NCBI GenBank assembly: GCA_028290595.1
Contig: JAQGJO010000285.1
Coordinates: 1-5,238 of the forward strand
Length of the DNA: 5,238 nucleotides
DNA from: Hyphomicrobiales bacterium
GTDB taxonomy: Bacteria > Pseudomonadota > Alphaproteobacteria > Rhizobiales > Beijerinckiaceae
Direction: 5' to 3'
Part shown: positions 5,081 to 5,238 of the stretch, piece by piece
Numbering within the stretch: position 1 is the stretch's first letter
Layout of the letters: every line of letters begins with the position of its first letter
Position numbers and translations under genes: made by a program
The notes under the pieces: model-generated
Database searches by the model: none
Seen by the model: the letters and a program-made list of their open reading frames with translations, nothing else
What the model was told of the DNA's origin: nothing

Positions 5081-5238
5081 ATGAGACTCTACATTGTCGG
5101 TTATGTCGCAGCAGCGGTATGCATGTTGGCGTTCGACATGGTCTGGCTGTCGACGACGGCCCAGTCCGTATATCGCCCGGCGCTTGGCGACCTGCTGCGC
5201 CCGGACGTCAACGTCCCGCCGGCAATCCTGTTTTACCT
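5081..5238 (+). CDS. DUF2177-family membrane protein, N-terminal part only
   Basis: Only the first 52 codons are in the window. A hydrophobic segment (about 4-23) contains FDMVWL (18-23). It is followed by a Tyr-Arg-Pro stretch, VYRPALGDLLRP (30-41), then a short polar turn and the start of a second hydrophobic segment (PAILFY). This layout matches the N-terminus of the DUF2177 family, small four-helix inner-membrane proteins of unknown function. From memory, DUF2177 genes often sit with cyclopropane-fatty-acid synthase, DUF1365 and photolyase-like genes in envelope or singlet-oxygen stress clusters, but nothing downstream is visible here. The start is supported by AGAGGA nine bases upstream. 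The gene is transcribed away from the methyltransferase-like gene. The family call rests on memory of the motif, not on a search. Confidence 0.72.
   Translation, partial: MRLYIVGYVAAAVCMLAFDMVWLSTTAQSVYRPALGDLLRPDVNVPPAILFY

Noticed and set aside
4899..5084. 61-codon plus-strand frame whose stop overlaps the DUF2177 start as ATGA
   Set aside because: The ATGA overlap would allow translational coupling, but none of its Met codons (4899, 4986, 5031) has a Shine-Dalgarno, the translation is polar and proline-rich without a recognisable family, and it runs through the repeats of the presumed control region.

Overview
The window is a high-GC chromosomal segment, most likely from an alphaproteobacterium of the order Hyphomicrobiales (Rhizobiales). 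Three things suggest this: the codon and protein style, a compound palindromic intergenic repeat of the RIME/REP type common in that order (about 2022-2146), and a promoter matching the alphaproteobacterial general-stress sigma factor EcfG (4752-4776). I cannot name the genus.

Layout. Three genes lie on the minus strand and are read right to left. The first encodes an exported class I SAM-dependent methyltransferase-like protein (3878-4723). The second encodes a membrane-anchored protein with a degenerate GGDEF domain (2189-3481). The third is the single-strand DNA exonuclease gene recJ (147-1949). A fourth gene on the plus strand starts at 5081 and is cut by the window end; it encodes a DUF2177-type small membrane protein. 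The genes are separated by gaps of about 240, 400 and 360 bases. The methyltransferase gene has its own stress-type promoter and a strong intrinsic terminator, so the minus-strand genes look like separate transcription units rather than one operon.

Intergenic content. Between recJ and the GGDEF gene there is a perfect 8-bp hairpin, then a roughly 125-bp mosaic of two hairpins enclosed by perfect 11-bp inverted ends. Upstream of the GGDEF gene is an AT-richer stretch with a 15-bp palindrome and a 12-bp direct repeat. The divergent region between the methyltransferase and DUF2177 genes carries the EcfG-type promoter with a small inverted repeat in its spacer, a 9-bp hairpin, and paired GTTTCATGT repeats just ahead of the DUF2177 gene.

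Possible functional links. No dedicated defence system, mobile gene or CRISPR array is visible. The most interesting points are: (i) a GGDEF protein that has lost its catalytic signature but keeps a correctly spaced RxxD c-di-GMP binding site, so it may be a receptor rather than an enzyme; (ii) a SAM-methyltransferase fold behind a signal peptide, which raises the question of what it binds in a compartment without known SAM; (iii) its placement under an apparent general-stress promoter. The two genes in the divergent pair may both be envelope or stress functions, but that is inference.
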